From: Arion vulgaris
Taxonomy: Eukaryota > Mollusca > Gastropoda > Stylommatophora > Arionidae
Assembly (NCBI GenBank): GCA_020796225.1
Contig: CM036768.1
Location: 43,174,575 to 43,238,574 of the forward strand
DNA length: 64,000 nucleotides
Direction: 5' to 3'
Shown here: piece by piece, positions 10,590-20,479 of the stretch
Layout of the letters: each line of letters begins with the position of its first letter
How positions within the stretch are numbered: the stretch's first letter is position 1
Program-made: the position numbers and the translations under genes
Notes under the pieces: generated by a model
The model's database searches: none
The model's input: only the letters and a program-made list of their open reading frames with translations
Told to the model about the DNA's origin: nothing

Positions 10590-11880
10590 CAACATGTGCC
10601 AGGGTTAGCGAAGGGCGGCTAACCAAGACCCTGCCACCCACCTCCAAGTGATGACCCTGGAAACAGACTCAGGTTCCGGTCTGGCTAAGGGGGCAGGGAT
10701 CGGGGAGAACTACAAGCAGAAGTAGTAGTGCAAGCAGGGAAAAACAATGCAGGGGCCGAAAATCCCTGAACAAGCACGCATCTCCTGGCCTGATGTCTGA
10801 TAAAATATGCCCATGTTCAAAAGTACGAATCAGCAGCGTACGAGCGTCCGCGAAAAAAAAAACCAAGGTGGAAGTGCAAACTCGTAAAAGCAATGCATGG
10901 GCCTGAAATTCCTCAACAACGCACACATTTGCTGGCCGAAGTCCGATAAAATATACCCAAGCACAAAAATGTAGTACGAAACAGCAGTATACGAGCGTCC
11001 GCGAACATAACAGTGGCGGTAGTGCAAACTCGGAAAAGCAATGCATGGGAAATCCCTGAACAACACACACATTTTCTGGCCGAAGTCCAATCAAATATGC
11101 CAAAGTTCCAGAAAGAGTACGAAACAGTAGAGCACGAGCGTCCGAGAACAAAATCTCCCCCAGAGTAAGTGACCTCTTCAAAGGTAGAGAGGTGTATCCC
11201 AGAATCCGAGACATGAAGTGAAACTCGGAGCCATATCCACGTGAATATCTTGGTCGTATCAGCTTCCCAGCAGAAGGGAAAGACTGTATGCGAAGGATCA
11301 GGTGGGTGATGACCGGCGAGTGCAAAATCTAAAGTTGCGCTGATAGCTCCGAATGAAACAACCCATATATTACGACGTGCGGGGCCCCAGCCCAGGGTTT
11401 CCCGGATCAAAGGGAACGACAGAGCAAATGCATTTGCTAGAGCCGACCCGAATGTCCATAAAGTGTCCCAGGGCTCTGTTCTCTTCGTAGGGAACCACTG
11501 CTGCCTGGTAGCTTTGGTTGGGGACAATCACAGGTTAGCTCAGTAAACCGGAAACAAAACTGGATGGTAGGCAGCAAAGCAGTTTATTAACAAAACAGGT
11601 ATTGCTGGGCAGATGACGCTCATCAGCCCGGACGGGCTGGTCGTCTAAGGGTCGCTGGCCTGAAAGAAAATAGCAACCTGCTGTGTTGTGGGTTCTGGCT
11701 GGGGGCAGCCAAAGGCTAACGGAGAGCAACCCCAGTAAACTTTGGTTGAAATCGGACGTACGGCTGAAGGATAAGCAACTGAGCTCCAATTGGCACTGAA
11801 TGCGGTGACGTAGCTACCTATGCTAAGACTGCATGGATCAAATTTTATCACTAATATGTTTAGTATAGAATCTCGATATG
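10590..11880 (+). repeat. 5' region of I/Nimb-like element A, with internal tandem subrepeats
   Basis: Non-coding sequence leading into the endonuclease frame of element A. From about 10,740 to 11,150 it holds three tandem subrepeats of about 120-145 bp, each with a CTGGCC-x-GA(A/T)GTC-x-GAT(A/C)AA-like core and an ACGAGCGTCCG string (10,842, 10,992, 11,137). Then come the GTGAAACTCGGAGCC module (11,217), the CAGCCCAGGGTTTC module (11,390) and the AAACTGGATGGTAGGCA module (11,556). The same modules recur at 5.3, 5.9, 14.9, 20.3-21.7 and 21.8-22.5 kb. Monomer arrays in a LINE 5' region usually carry the internal promoter; that role is inference. Confidence 0.7.
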
Positions 11881-13385
11881 GTACTACGCCTGTGGAGATC
11901 TGTCGGGCAGGATGAGTGCCGGGCCCCATGCCTCAAAAGGGCCTGTTTTTTTCTACCGACGGACCCGCCCTCCAACTCAGCAAAACAGCGAGCGAAGCCT
12001 ACAGGAAAAGCTACTGGCCGACACGGTCGAGAACTGGCCAGAGACGGTCAAACATTGTGCAATGGAATGTCGAAGGTATTCATCACAAAAGCAAGCACTC
12101 GCAATAAGATTTTCAAAAGACGAAATTGATGTGGTGTGCTTACCAGAGACCCGTCTAAATGCCCAACATAGATTAGGGATCAGAGCTTACCAAACATTCA
12201 GATTAGACCGAGAGGGCAACAAAGGTGGAGTCCTCACCTTAGTACAAAACGACATTCCATCAAAGGAAATGAAAGTAACCACAGGAGGCGCCGGTGCAGC
12301 AGAGATCGTAGGCGTCCTCATTACATGTGAAAAAATGCAGATTCTTATGTATAACTTATACTGCCCAAGTGACATCTCGCTATCTCTTGATGAAATTATT
12401 ATCAGAGATACAGTATGCATGGTGGTCGGTGATTTCAACAGCCACTCAGAAAGATGGGGCTATCTCGAATCGAACTGCAGAGGCGTAGAAGTGGAAAACT
12501 GGGATATAGAGAACAACCTGTTCCTCATCAATGCCCCAGACGATCCGCCAACCTTCAACTCGAGAAATTGGCATACGACTAGCACCCCCAATTTGGCTTT
12601 CGCAACAAGTTATCTCTCCACAAAATCAGTACGTACGGTCACAAAGCAGCTCGTAGATAGTGACTATAGGCACGTTAAGATGCAAATAGACCTAAGATTT
12701 GTACATAAGCCCAAAATGGGGTTGCCATGGTGGAACTACAAAAAGCCAATTGAAACAGTACGCGGCACAGACAGATGCCAATGTTGAGCAGCTCCATATG
12801 CATGAAAACAAACACATTCGATCCGTGCCAAAGGAATTCTAGCAGGCAATCCTGAGAGCTCACCGGAAATATCTCCTAGAGGTGAACGAAAGGATTACAA
12901 GCCATACTGGAAAGCAGAGGTTCAGAATCTTGAAAACGACCTTGAGTTGGCAAGGAGTGAGGCAGAACAGACACAGACAGTAACGACCAATACTGCTTAC
13001 ATGGCGGCAGCGGCTAAGTACAAGCGGGAGGTCAAACGATCAGCACGACAGAGGTGGGTTGATAAGACCGAATCACTGAACCTTGAGAGGGACGTACATA
13101 AATTGTGAAAGTTAGCAAAAGCGCGGAGTGATGAAAACACCAGCCGACACCCAATAGTCCTGGCACAAGATAAAAAGATGTGCTCTTGAAGGGAAACTGC
13201 AAATATCCTAATGAAAAAATATGCCGAAGTCAGCAGAGTAAGTATAACAAAAGAAAAAAAGGGATGACACAAAGAGAAAAGCGAGAGCCCTCCACGGCGT
13301 GACAAGATAAATTTGATAGTCACCTAAAGGATACATTCACCAGTAATGAATTGGAAGAGGCACAAAGGGAGCTGATGTTAAGAAA
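11820..13385 (+). mobile_element. I/Nimb-like non-LTR retrotransposon A, 3'-truncated
   Basis: From about 11,820 the sequence is collinear with element B (17,313-17,545). It then carries the endonuclease frame (11,912-12,787) and the linker between endonuclease and RT (about 12,870-13,300; WVDKTESLNLERD near 13,055-13,090). It stops at about 13,385, just after the first codons of the RT domain (NWKR-x-x-K-x-x-LMLRKSPGK; compare FKLRKSSGK in B). There it joins a minus-strand fragment of another LINE. The endonuclease-linker-RT order with RNase H (seen in B) places the family in the I superclade; the name Nimb-like is tentative. Confidence 0.75.
11912..12787 (+). pseudogene. AP-like endonuclease domain (EEP family) of element A
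   Basis: The EEP fold nicks target DNA for target-primed reverse transcription. Visible motifs: NIVQWNVEG (about 12,052-12,080, in the frame offset by one), CLPETRLNAQHR (about 12,139-12,174), GGVLTLVQNDIP, YNLYCPSD, VVGDFNSHSERWG (about 12,423-12,460), TSTPNLAF (about 12,579) and the C-terminal DSDYRHV (about 12,656). The N-terminal motif and the rest lie in different frames, so there is a frameshift near 12,090. The usual S-D-H-x-P-V reads S-D-Y-R-H-V, which replaces the catalytic histidine. Both changes indicate a dead copy. Confidence 0.88.
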
Positions 13386-13560
13386 GTCGCCCGGAAAGCG
13401 GCTTTCTCTTCCCACCGCTGTCCATCTGAGAGCTGTGCTAGCCAATGCCCCCACTGGTATACGACATACATGTCCAAACCACCTCCATCTTCGTTTCTTA
13501 ATGATGGTCTCCAAGGATATGCAGTCTGTTTGTTTCAAAAGCTCCTCAATCTCACATATT
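13386..13560 (-). pseudogene. LINE C-terminal fragment
   Basis: The minus-strand translation holds LETIIKKRRWRWFGHVCR then a TALRWTAVGRE segment (about 13,400-13,510). This is the RRWRW-x-GHV box followed by the WTP-x-GR box of CR1/L2-type LINE C-termini. It abuts the truncated plus-strand element A at about 13,385, so one insertion or recombination joined them. Confidence 0.75.
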
Positions 13561-14030
13561 ACTAAATTAAAACAAGTTACTAAAAGAGACTTGAATTAGT
13601 AATTTAAAAAGTTAGTTAAAAATTCATTGACTAGCAGATTAAAAGAAATAAGTTAAAAACGCAAAGAGTAACAGAAGAATAGTGATGTTTGCGACTCATT
13701 GATTAGTAGACGAAAATCCTCTAGTTAAAAAGTAAAGATTAGCAGTCCTAACAGGTGTTTAGCTTTAGCAAACTAAAATATATAAGTTAAAAAGTCATAG
13801 ACAAGCAGACGTAAGATAAAGAATCATAGACTAGCAGAGTAAAAGACGTAAGATAAAGAGTCACAGACTAGCAGAGTAAAAGACGTAAGATAAAGAATCA
13901 TAGACTAGCAGAGTAAAAGACGTAAGATAAAGAGTCACAGACTAGCAGAGTAAAAGACGTAAGATAAAGAGTCATAGACAAGCAGAGTAAAAGACGTATG
14001 TGAAAGACTCATGGGTTAGAAAACTAAATG
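13560..14030. repeat. 37-bp minisatellite, locus 1
   Basis: The unit is 37 bp around AGACTAGCAGAGTAAAAGAC. Copies are regular from about 13,790 to 14,010 and diverged to the left. The reverse complement of the unit (GTCTTTTACTCTGCTAGTCT) is the unit of the arrays at 20,160-20,215 and 22,610-23,110, so this locus is inverted relative to the others. Confidence 0.88.
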
Positions 14031-14142
14031 TAAACAAAATAGTTTAGGGACTCCGTTTTAGTAAATTTAAAAAAAAGTAACGTGTGTTTATTTTCTGTTG
14101 GAGTTGTTCATACATTTAATATTTTATTACTTATATTTTTAG

Positions 14143-14210
14143 AGCAATTAACTGCGGTGGAATAGGATGGGTCCTTGCCCATGAACTTATTCACGCCTTT
14201 GGTAACATAG
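14143..14210 (+). CDS. M13 (neprilysin-type) metallopeptidase exon with HExxH motif
   Basis: A 68-bp open segment has a consensus acceptor (pyrimidine/T-rich tract ending TTTTTAG at 14,142) and donor (GTAGGT from 14,211). In phase it reads AINCGGIGWVLAHELIHAFG then NI, with a split Gly codon at the end. This matches the zinc-binding block of M13 peptidases, which have N-[FY]-GGIG-x-V-x-x-HE-x-x-H-x-FDD. The HELIH zinc ligands and catalytic Glu are intact (14,180-14,194). The usual FDD reads FGN. M13 enzymes are type II membrane ectopeptidases that cleave small peptides. I found no flanking M13 exon in the window, so it could be one exon of a long gene or a lone remnant. Confidence 0.65.
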
Positions 14211-14920
14211 GTAGGTGTTATTACAATAAACTACATTTCAAATTTGCAATTACTTCTTTACTTTAAAATTGCAAATAAAACATCATAATATATTTATATT
14301 CACAAACATGTTTTTCTTGACAATATTTTGTTTACTACATCAACCTTGTGAGAAGTCATACATCTTGATATTTTCAACAACATTATGCTACACAATTCAT
14401 TAATTTTTCTACCAGATTATACTTGTCAAATATTTACTTTCTGATGCATGTGAAATCCTACAACATCTTTATTCTCATGTATATATTCTACTTTACAATT
14501 ATTATTTTACTACCCAAAGCGTTAGATGCTTCAGAGCTCGTTACTGAGGCACAGGCGAAATGAAATAAAGGGACAAGGCAGTGTCAGTGAGCTAGCACTG
14601 AACCAAGTCCCTACTTCACCTCCTTCTGTCAATGGAAACATTGTTCTAGTAGTATGATAAAGTGACTTTAAAATCAAAGAATAGCTACCATGCGATTAGG
14701 TAGTAATGCACACGCACAACAAACATAATCACAAAGTGCATTCGTCTACAAAAGTCTCTTGGTCGGCTTCTAGAGATTAATAACCGGCACATAAGCAGTG
14801 AAAGTGACAAAGAAGTTGGTTACGGAAATCGTACTAATGAATTGTCAGTGAGTTTACAATGATGTTACTTAGAGTCAAGCTGGTTCGTCGTACATGAGGC
14901 CAAACGCGGAGTGAAATAAG
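14211..14920. other. AT-rich spacer, possible intron
   Basis: If the M13 exon is real, this is intron sequence. The expected next M13 segment (a WW-containing block after the zinc site) was looked for and not seen. No other gene is recognised. Confidence 0.4.
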
Positions 14921-15590
14921 AGGTAAAGTTGGCCGAGCGTAAACCCCAAAGTTACGTTCTAGCGCCTTACGAATCTGCCCTCCCTGAGACAGCCGGGCAG
15001 GGTATGATTGTTTTCGCAATTAACATACCCGGAAAAATCTGGGCGGGTGATGATCGGCGAGTGCAAAAGCTAAGTTGCGCTGATAGCGTTGAATGAAACG
15101 ACCCATACATTACGATGTGCGAGTCCCCAGCCCAGGGTTTCTCGGATCAAAGAAAATTAAAGAGCAAATGTAAATTGCCTAGTGCTGACATGCGCGTCCA
15201 TAAAGCGTCCCATGAAACAAAACTCTGTTCTCCTCGCAGGGAACCACTGTTGCCTTGTAGGTTATCGTTGGGGACAATCAAAGGCTAGCGGAGTAAACCG
15301 TACACAAAACTGGATGGTAGGCAAACCAAGCAGTCCCTGAACAAACAGGTATAGTTGGGCAGATGACACTCATCAACCCGGTAGAGCAGGTCGTCTACGG
15401 ATCGCTGCATTGAATTAAAATAGCAACCTGCTGCCTTGTGGGTTTTGGCTGGGGACAGCAAAGGCTAACGGAGAGCGAAACCAGTAAACGCTGGTTGAAA
15501 TCGGACCCACGACCGAAAAATTAGCACCTGAGCTCCAAATGGTACTGAACGTTGTGACGTAGAATACATATATGAGACTGCAGTAAAACT
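14920..15590 (+). repeat. LINE 5'-region block, solitary copy
   Basis: Collinear with 11,290-11,850 of element A: ACGACCCATACATTACGATG, CAGCCCAGGGTTTCTCGGAT, AACTGGATGGTAGGCAAACC, GAAATCGGACC and GAGCTCCAAATGGTACTGAA occur in the same order. Its first 130 bp matches the module at 5,860-6,060. It breaks off at about 15,590 right after the position where element A continues into its coding region, so no protein follows. Confidence 0.7.
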
Positions 15591-15599
15591 ATTTGATTG

Positions 15600-15934
15600 G
15601 CAAAACACATAATCACAAAGTACTGTAATTTTATAAATTACAAATACAATGATAAAATACAGCAACTTTTCGATCAACAAGCCCTTTATCAAGCAAACGA
15701 ACAACAGGAGTGACAAATTTAAAAAAACAAATGGACGACAAAATACAATCGTTTCAAGTGAAATAAATGTAACACAAAAAAACACATATAAAAAAATAGA
15801 AATAGAAAGAAAGAGAAACAATGAAAAATCTAGTAAATATATAACTTAAATACATGCAACATATACCCATATAGATTACAAGGCATGGGAAGAGAAAGTA
15901 CTAAGAAGGATAGGAAAGTAATACGTTGAGCCCA
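15600..15934. other. A-rich spacer
   Basis: No recognisable motif. The plus strand is A-rich with lysine-rich chance frames. It may be the 3' flank or tail of the Penelope-like element on the minus strand. Confidence 0.35.
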
Positions 15935-15939
15935 CGTGG

Positions 15940-16401
15940 TCACAAAGTACCATACAAAGAATTCAACCGATTCTCCAGAGCAAATCGACTGCGATCATCC
16001 GAGGAACATGATCGGATGGCTGTGACCTGGACATCGTGAGCTCCTAAATGGCCAGTATCATTGAAATGAGTGGCTACAGGGGTCACAGAGCATTGGCGTA
16101 TGTCGCGCAAGTGTTGGGCGAATCGGTCCCTGAGCCTCTTGCCTGTCTCGCCGATATAAGCCTTGTTACACCGCTTACAGATAATGGCATATAAAAGATT
16201 ACGGGACTCGCATGTGAAACCATCGTCAATAAAAAATGTGGCTAAAGGGAAAGATAGAGTACTCGTCTGTATCACATAAGCACACGTGTTGCAACGCCGA
16301 CGCCCACACTGAACAATGCCAAAATGAGTCTGGATATTGGACTTAAGGCGACTGTGTACCAATATATACTTAAGACTTCTGTCCCGTCTGTAAGCCACCA
16401 A
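15940..16401 (-). CDS. GIY-YIG endonuclease domain of the Penelope-like element
   Basis: A 153-codon open segment, joined to the RT by frame continuity. It holds a Cys-rich knuckle before the nuclease (CGRRRCNTC), then ESRNLLYAIICKRC, NKAYIGETGKRLRDRF (the YIG half with its catalytic Arg) and THFNDTGH. It ends with a Glu in RFALENRLNSL, the expected metal-binding position. GIY-YIG nucleases cut target DNA during Penelope insertion. No stop interrupts this domain, so it is the best-preserved mobile-element domain in the window, although the attached RT is damaged. Confidence 0.88.
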   Translation of the reverse strand: MVAYRRDRSLKYILVHSRLKSNIQTHFGIVQCGRRRCNTCAYVIQTSTLSFPLATFFIDDGFTCESRNLLYAIICKRCNKAYIGETGKRLRDRFAQHLRDIRQCSVTPVATHFNDTGHLGAHDVQVTAIRSCSSDDRSRFALENRLNSLYGTL

Positions 16402-17312
16402 AGGATAGTTGGGGAAGACAGAATGGGTCTCAGGATCTGACTTAAGGATAGACAGATGACGGAATAAAACATTATTTCACCGGTGAACTATGGGGGTGGA
16501 AAGTTCAGATAAGTTTTACTCTGTCAGAGTTAGTAGTCCTATGCTGACTGGTTATGGCCTGTTGGCGAGGGATTTGCTGAACTCGATGCATAGCCGAGAC
16601 AAACACCCTCTCCGGGTATAGGCGCCTGCGAAAGAAATCAAGCATCTCGCGAGCTTCTCAAGAAAATAATCGTCCTCGCTACAAAGACGACGAAGGCGCA
16701 AGAACTGCAAGAATGGCAAAGAGTCACGACAAACCCGGGGATGGGAAGAAGTATAAAGGAGAAAATTATGTGCATCAGTAGGCTTGTAATATACTGATGT
16801 AGTGATAGTGGATAGACGTATGGTGATAGTAGTGTCAAGAAAGTTAACACAAGTAGTGGAGATGTGAGAAGTAAAACGAATAGAAGGGTTGAACACATTA
16901 ATGAAATTAATGAAGCGTGACAAATCGGCTTCATGTATATCAGTAATGCCAATACAGTTATCAATGTATCTGTGATAGACAGACGGAAGGGGGTCATCAT
17001 ATGTAATCCATACTAGGTGTTCAAGATAACCCATGAATAGACAAGCATAACTAGATCCCATTTTAGTACCCATGACAACCCCACTGATCTGCTCAAAGAA
17101 TTGGTCATTAAACTGAAAGGAGTTAAGAGTGAAATTAGTTCCGTAAAGACGAAGGAGAGCAGAAGTTGACACAAGTGGATTAGTTCTCCTATTGAGAAAG
17201 AACTGGAGAGCTTTAAGGCCGTCAGGATGAGGTATAGAAGTGTACAATGATCACACAACAAGAAGGAAGAGACGGTAGGTTCTCTCGGGTAGCAACTCAA
17301 TGGAAGAAAAGA
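16402..17312 (-). pseudogene. Penelope-like reverse transcriptase
   Basis: The longest uninterrupted piece runs from 17,247 to 16,552 (231 codons). It begins with YTSIPHPDGLKAL, then FNDQFFEQISGVVMGTKMGS (the GVAMGT motif of Penelope RTs), YACLFMGYLE, the catalytic box YRYIDNCIGI, then FLDTTI, VYYKPTDAHN and FLRLRRLCSEDD. The catalytic YIDD box reads YIDN (16,957-16,968), losing an aspartate needed for metal binding. Upstream FLLVV and downstream SILKSDPE and PLVAYRRDRSLK continue in neighbouring frames. A base-call error at this codon is possible. Confidence 0.9.
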
Positions 17313-17753
17313 CAGACGTAGAATACCCATGCTAAGGCTGCATGGACCAAAGTTTATCATGAATCTGTTTAGTATAGAATCTCGATATGGTGCTACGCCT
17401 GTGAAGATCCAGTGCCGGACGAGTGCCGGGCCACATGCCTCGAATGGGCCCGTTTTTTTGCTACCGATGCTCCCCGCCATCCACCTTGGCAAACAGCGAG
17501 CGAGGCCCACGGGGAAAAGCTACTGGTCGGACACGGCCGAGTACTGGCTGGGTTGATAAGACCGAATCCCTGAACCTTGATAGGGACGGACATAAATTGT
17601 AAAAGATTGCAAAAACGAGGAGTGATAAAGACACCAGCCGACTCCCAATAGTCCTGGATTAAGATAAAAAGATGTGCTCTTGAAGGGAAGCTGCAAATGT
17701 CCTAATTAAAAAATATGCAGAAGTAAGCTGAGTCAGCATAACAAAAGACAAAA

Positions 17754-19065
17754 ATGATGACACAAAGAGAAAAGCGAGAGCCCTCCAAGGCGAGCCAAGA
17801 AAATCCGATAGTCACATACACGGATACATTCACTAGTAACGAGTTGGAAGATACATTACGGGAGTTCAAGCTCAGAAAGTCGTCCGGAAAGTATGGGATC
17901 ACAAATGAGATGCTTAAAAACTTGGGTAAAAGAGCAAAGACAGCTCTAAGGACAGACATAGTATCAAGAGAATGGAAGGAAGCGATCATGGTACCCATCC
18001 TAAAACCAGCTGCATAGGCAAACTCATAGAACGCATGGTGAACAAACGACTATCTTGGCACTTGGAAAGCAAAGGGCTTCTCATGGAACAACAGGGAGAC
18101 TTTCGGAAGTACCGATCTACAGAAGATCAAGTAACCTATATCGCCATGAAATCGAGGATGATTTCCAAGAAAAGGAACAGACACTGGCAGTTTTAGTAGA
18201 CATGGAGAAGGCATTTGACAGAGTCTGGAAAGAAGGGCTAAAACTTAAACTTCTCACCCTCGGTATAAAGGGAAGAATGTGCAAATGCCTTAATAGATAC
18301 CTAGAGAACAGAACAGCAAGTGTTCAAGTTCAGAGGTACACAACTATGAAGGCCACATTAGAGCAAGGAGTCCCCTAAGGAAGAGTGCTCTCACCAACTC
18401 TCTTTCTAATCTTTGTCAATGACATAGCAACATGTCTGCTATAGCGAGTACACTCTGCCGTATATGCCGACGACCTGGCAATATTTGAGATGGAAAAGTC
18501 AATGCACAGAACAACAAATCGACTTCAAGATACGCTAAATAAGCTGGAAGTCTGGTAAAAAAAGTGGAATATGAACATTAACTTTTCTAAAACCACATAC
18601 ACTGTGTTCTCGTAGAACAACCAGAATTATAAAATTAAGCTTAAAGTCAACGGACATGATCTTCCGGAAAGCAAACCCTAATGTACCTGGGAGTCACACT
18701 GGGCCGAAAGCTGACGTGGTGCCTCCAAATTAAAAATGCTACGACAAAAGCGAGACAGAGGCTCAATATGATGTGCAAACTCACAGGCTCCACGTGGGGA
18801 GCAAACACCAGAGTCCTCAAAACACTATACACGGGAAGAGTGCGTCTGATCCTGGAGTACGGCATAGCAGCATGGAGCAGTGCTTCCAATAAGCAATTTG
18901 CAAAAGGGAGCAACAGTCAGAATCGAGCAGCACGCATTATCACATGTGCCATGAAGTCTACGCCTATCAAGGCGATGGAAACAATCATAGGCCTAAAAAC
19001 CTATGTCAAACCGCAGAGACAGATAAGTTATGATACTGTCAGAAAAACTGAAACAGCTTAACTCC
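17754..19065 (+). pseudogene. Reverse transcriptase domain of element B
   Basis: RT motifs in order: FKLRKSSGKYGITNEML (about 17,868), WKEAIMVPILKP (17,972), IGKLIERMVNKRLSWHLE (18,016), VDMEKAFDRVWKEGL (18,199), EQGVP then a stop in place of Gln then GRVLSPTLF (18,361-18,405), the catalytic VYADDLAIF with YADD at 18,463-18,474, and YLGVTLGRKLTW (18,683). It ends with the LEYGIAAWSSAS box (18,856). It is broken by stops at about 18,015, 18,376, 18,442, 18,556 and 18,614, plus frameshifts. Confidence 0.88.
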
Positions 19066-19344
19066 TACACTATGTATGTCAGGATGAACGGACTAGGAAG
19101 GGGCAGGATAAAGAGAACCAGCTTCGCAAAAAGCGCCATAGCACTGACCCAATGCCACCCGGTCTTAGCAAAGTGTAAACCCAAATTGATACAGGCAACT
19201 GATAAAAGCCCGTCGTGGAGGATCAATACGCCAGAATTAAGGGAATCACTCCCAGGTATACTTAAGAAAGGACAGCAAGTAAACTGCGAAAGAAGAGTGG
19301 TTACCGAAAAATTCATAGAGACTGAGTAACCTGAAAAGGAGTGA

Positions 19345-20125
19345 ACACACGTGTACACCGATAGATCGGCAGAGATGGTGGAGGAGGAATAGTGCTTAAA
19401 CTCTCAAAGAATGAGACGGTCACAAAATCGGTTGCCACAGGCAAGTTCTCAGACAACTACAGGGCAAAGGCAGAGGCGCTAAGAACAGCAGCCCAAATGC
19501 TAGAGAAAAGAAGCGCCTCGCACAACAAAGTCGTGATATTCACAGATGCTCTATCGGTCATCACAGCCCTACAAAGCGCAGCCAAAACTGAAAACACTGA
19601 ACTGAAAGCGATCCTGGGTGTACTAGCAAACTCACTCAAACGCACGGTCATACAGTGGATACCATCACACTGCAACATAAGAGGCAACGAAGAAGTCGAC
19701 AGACTAGCGAAAGCAGGTTGGCGACTACCGCAGACTGATCACGAGATCAACTATGAGGAGGCCAGGACAACCATCGACTGGCAGTACAATAAAAATGGTG
19801 AAAGGACCATCAGGAACAAAACAGAAGTGATGGGTACAATGGTCTGTCCCGGAGTGAACAAGTTGCCATATTTCGCCTCCGTACCGGCCACAACAGACTC
19901 CAAGCCCACATGTTTAACAAGTTTAAAATTGGCACAACTAGCCTGTGCCACTGCGAAAAGTCGGAAATGATCGCAGAACACATACTGCAAGACTGCCAGC
20001 GGTTCGCAGCCCTCAGAAAAGAAACTTGGCCCGATAACACTGAGCTCGGCGTAAAGCTGTACGGGGGGACAGAGTCACTAAAAGTAACGGTAACATTCAT
20101 GATAAAAGTTGGTTCATCAGTGTAG
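19345..20125 (+). pseudogene. RNase H domain and Cys/His tail of element B
   Basis: The domain starts VYTDRSAE at about 19,351 (normally YTDGS). A Glu box follows in NYRAKAEALRTAA (about 19,460), then VVIFTDALSVITALQ (about 19,530) and VIQWIPSHCNIRGNEEVDRL (about 19,650), so Asp-Glu-Asp-Asp and the His loop can all be recognised. After a frameshift the C-terminal LCHCEKSEMIAEHILQDC motif (about 19,945) is the C-x-C...H...C element found after RNase H in I-group LINEs. The stop is at 20,123. Confidence 0.88.
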
Positions 20126-20149
20126 GCCTGGATCGGGAGAGAGAATCAT

Positions 20150-20250
20150 TAACTTTAGTTTGTTACCCTGCTAGTCTATGAATCTTTAACTCAAGTCTTT
20201 TACTCTGCTAGTCTCTCTCTCTCTCTCCCTCTCTCTCTCTCTCTCGATCG
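20150..20250 (+). repeat. 37-bp repeat (two copies) and (CT)n run at 3' end of element B
   Basis: Two copies of the 37-bp unit (CTGCTAGTCTATGAATC and CTCTGCTAGTCTCT) precede a roughly 35-bp (CT)n run ending CTCTCGATCGTTCC. The mirror-image string GAACGATCGCGAGGGAGAG is at 21,760. The minus-strand 3' fragment of the same element family at 58,785 has a GATCGCGAGAGAGAG end too, so the GA/CT run is probably part of the element terminus. Confidence 0.7.
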
Positions 20251-20269
20251 TTCCTTTTCGGCCATTTTT

Positions 20270-20475
20270 ATTGTGATATATAAACAGCCTTTGCCAAGAA
20301 CGTGTTTTACGTCACAATCTTCAGTACCATTTGGAGCTCTAGTGCTTGTCCCTTGGCGACGTGTCTGATTTCAACCAGCGTTTACTGGGTTCGCTTTCCG
20401 TCAGTCTTCGACTGTCCCTAGCCCACCTGCAAGGCAGTAGGTTGCTATTTTCGTTTAGTGTAGCGACCCTTAGAT
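20270..20475 (-). repeat. LINE 5'-region fragment, inverted
   Basis: The reverse complement of 15,430-15,560: CAGTACCATTTGGAGCTC, GATTTCAACCAGCGTTTACT and GGCAGTAGGTTGCTATTTT match in opposite orientation. It sits between the 3' end of element B and the next direct copy of the block. Confidence 0.7.
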
Positions 20476-20479
20476 GATC

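Larger units (their letters stand above)
15935..17312 (-). mobile_element. Penelope-like retroelement (RT and GIY-YIG endonuclease)
   Basis: One minus-strand coding region, nearly continuous across 15,940-17,310, carries a Penelope-type reverse transcriptase followed by a GIY-YIG endonuclease. That order is diagnostic for endonuclease-positive Penelope-like elements. The N-terminal part of the RT is missing where the element meets element B at about 17,312. Frames change near 16,400-16,550 and near 17,250. No flanking LTR-like repeat was recognised. Confidence 0.9.
17313..20135 (+). mobile_element. I/Nimb-like non-LTR retrotransposon B, internally deleted
   Basis: The first 230 bp match 11,815-12,030 of element A. 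At about 17,546 the sequence jumps to the equivalent of A 13,050 (GGTTGATAAGACCGAATC in both), so about 1 kb with the whole endonuclease is missing. It then runs through linker, RT (17,820-19,060), RNase H (19,350-19,780) and a Cys/His tail (about 19,940-20,000). It ends near 20,135, after a stop codon, in a (CT)n-rich 3' end. In-frame stops and frameshifts are spread throughout. Confidence 0.85.

Noticed and set aside
10669..11527. Minus-strand open frames of over 200 codons in the LINE 5' region
   Set aside because: They read antisense through tandem monomers, show no domain, and are broken in the other copies of the block.
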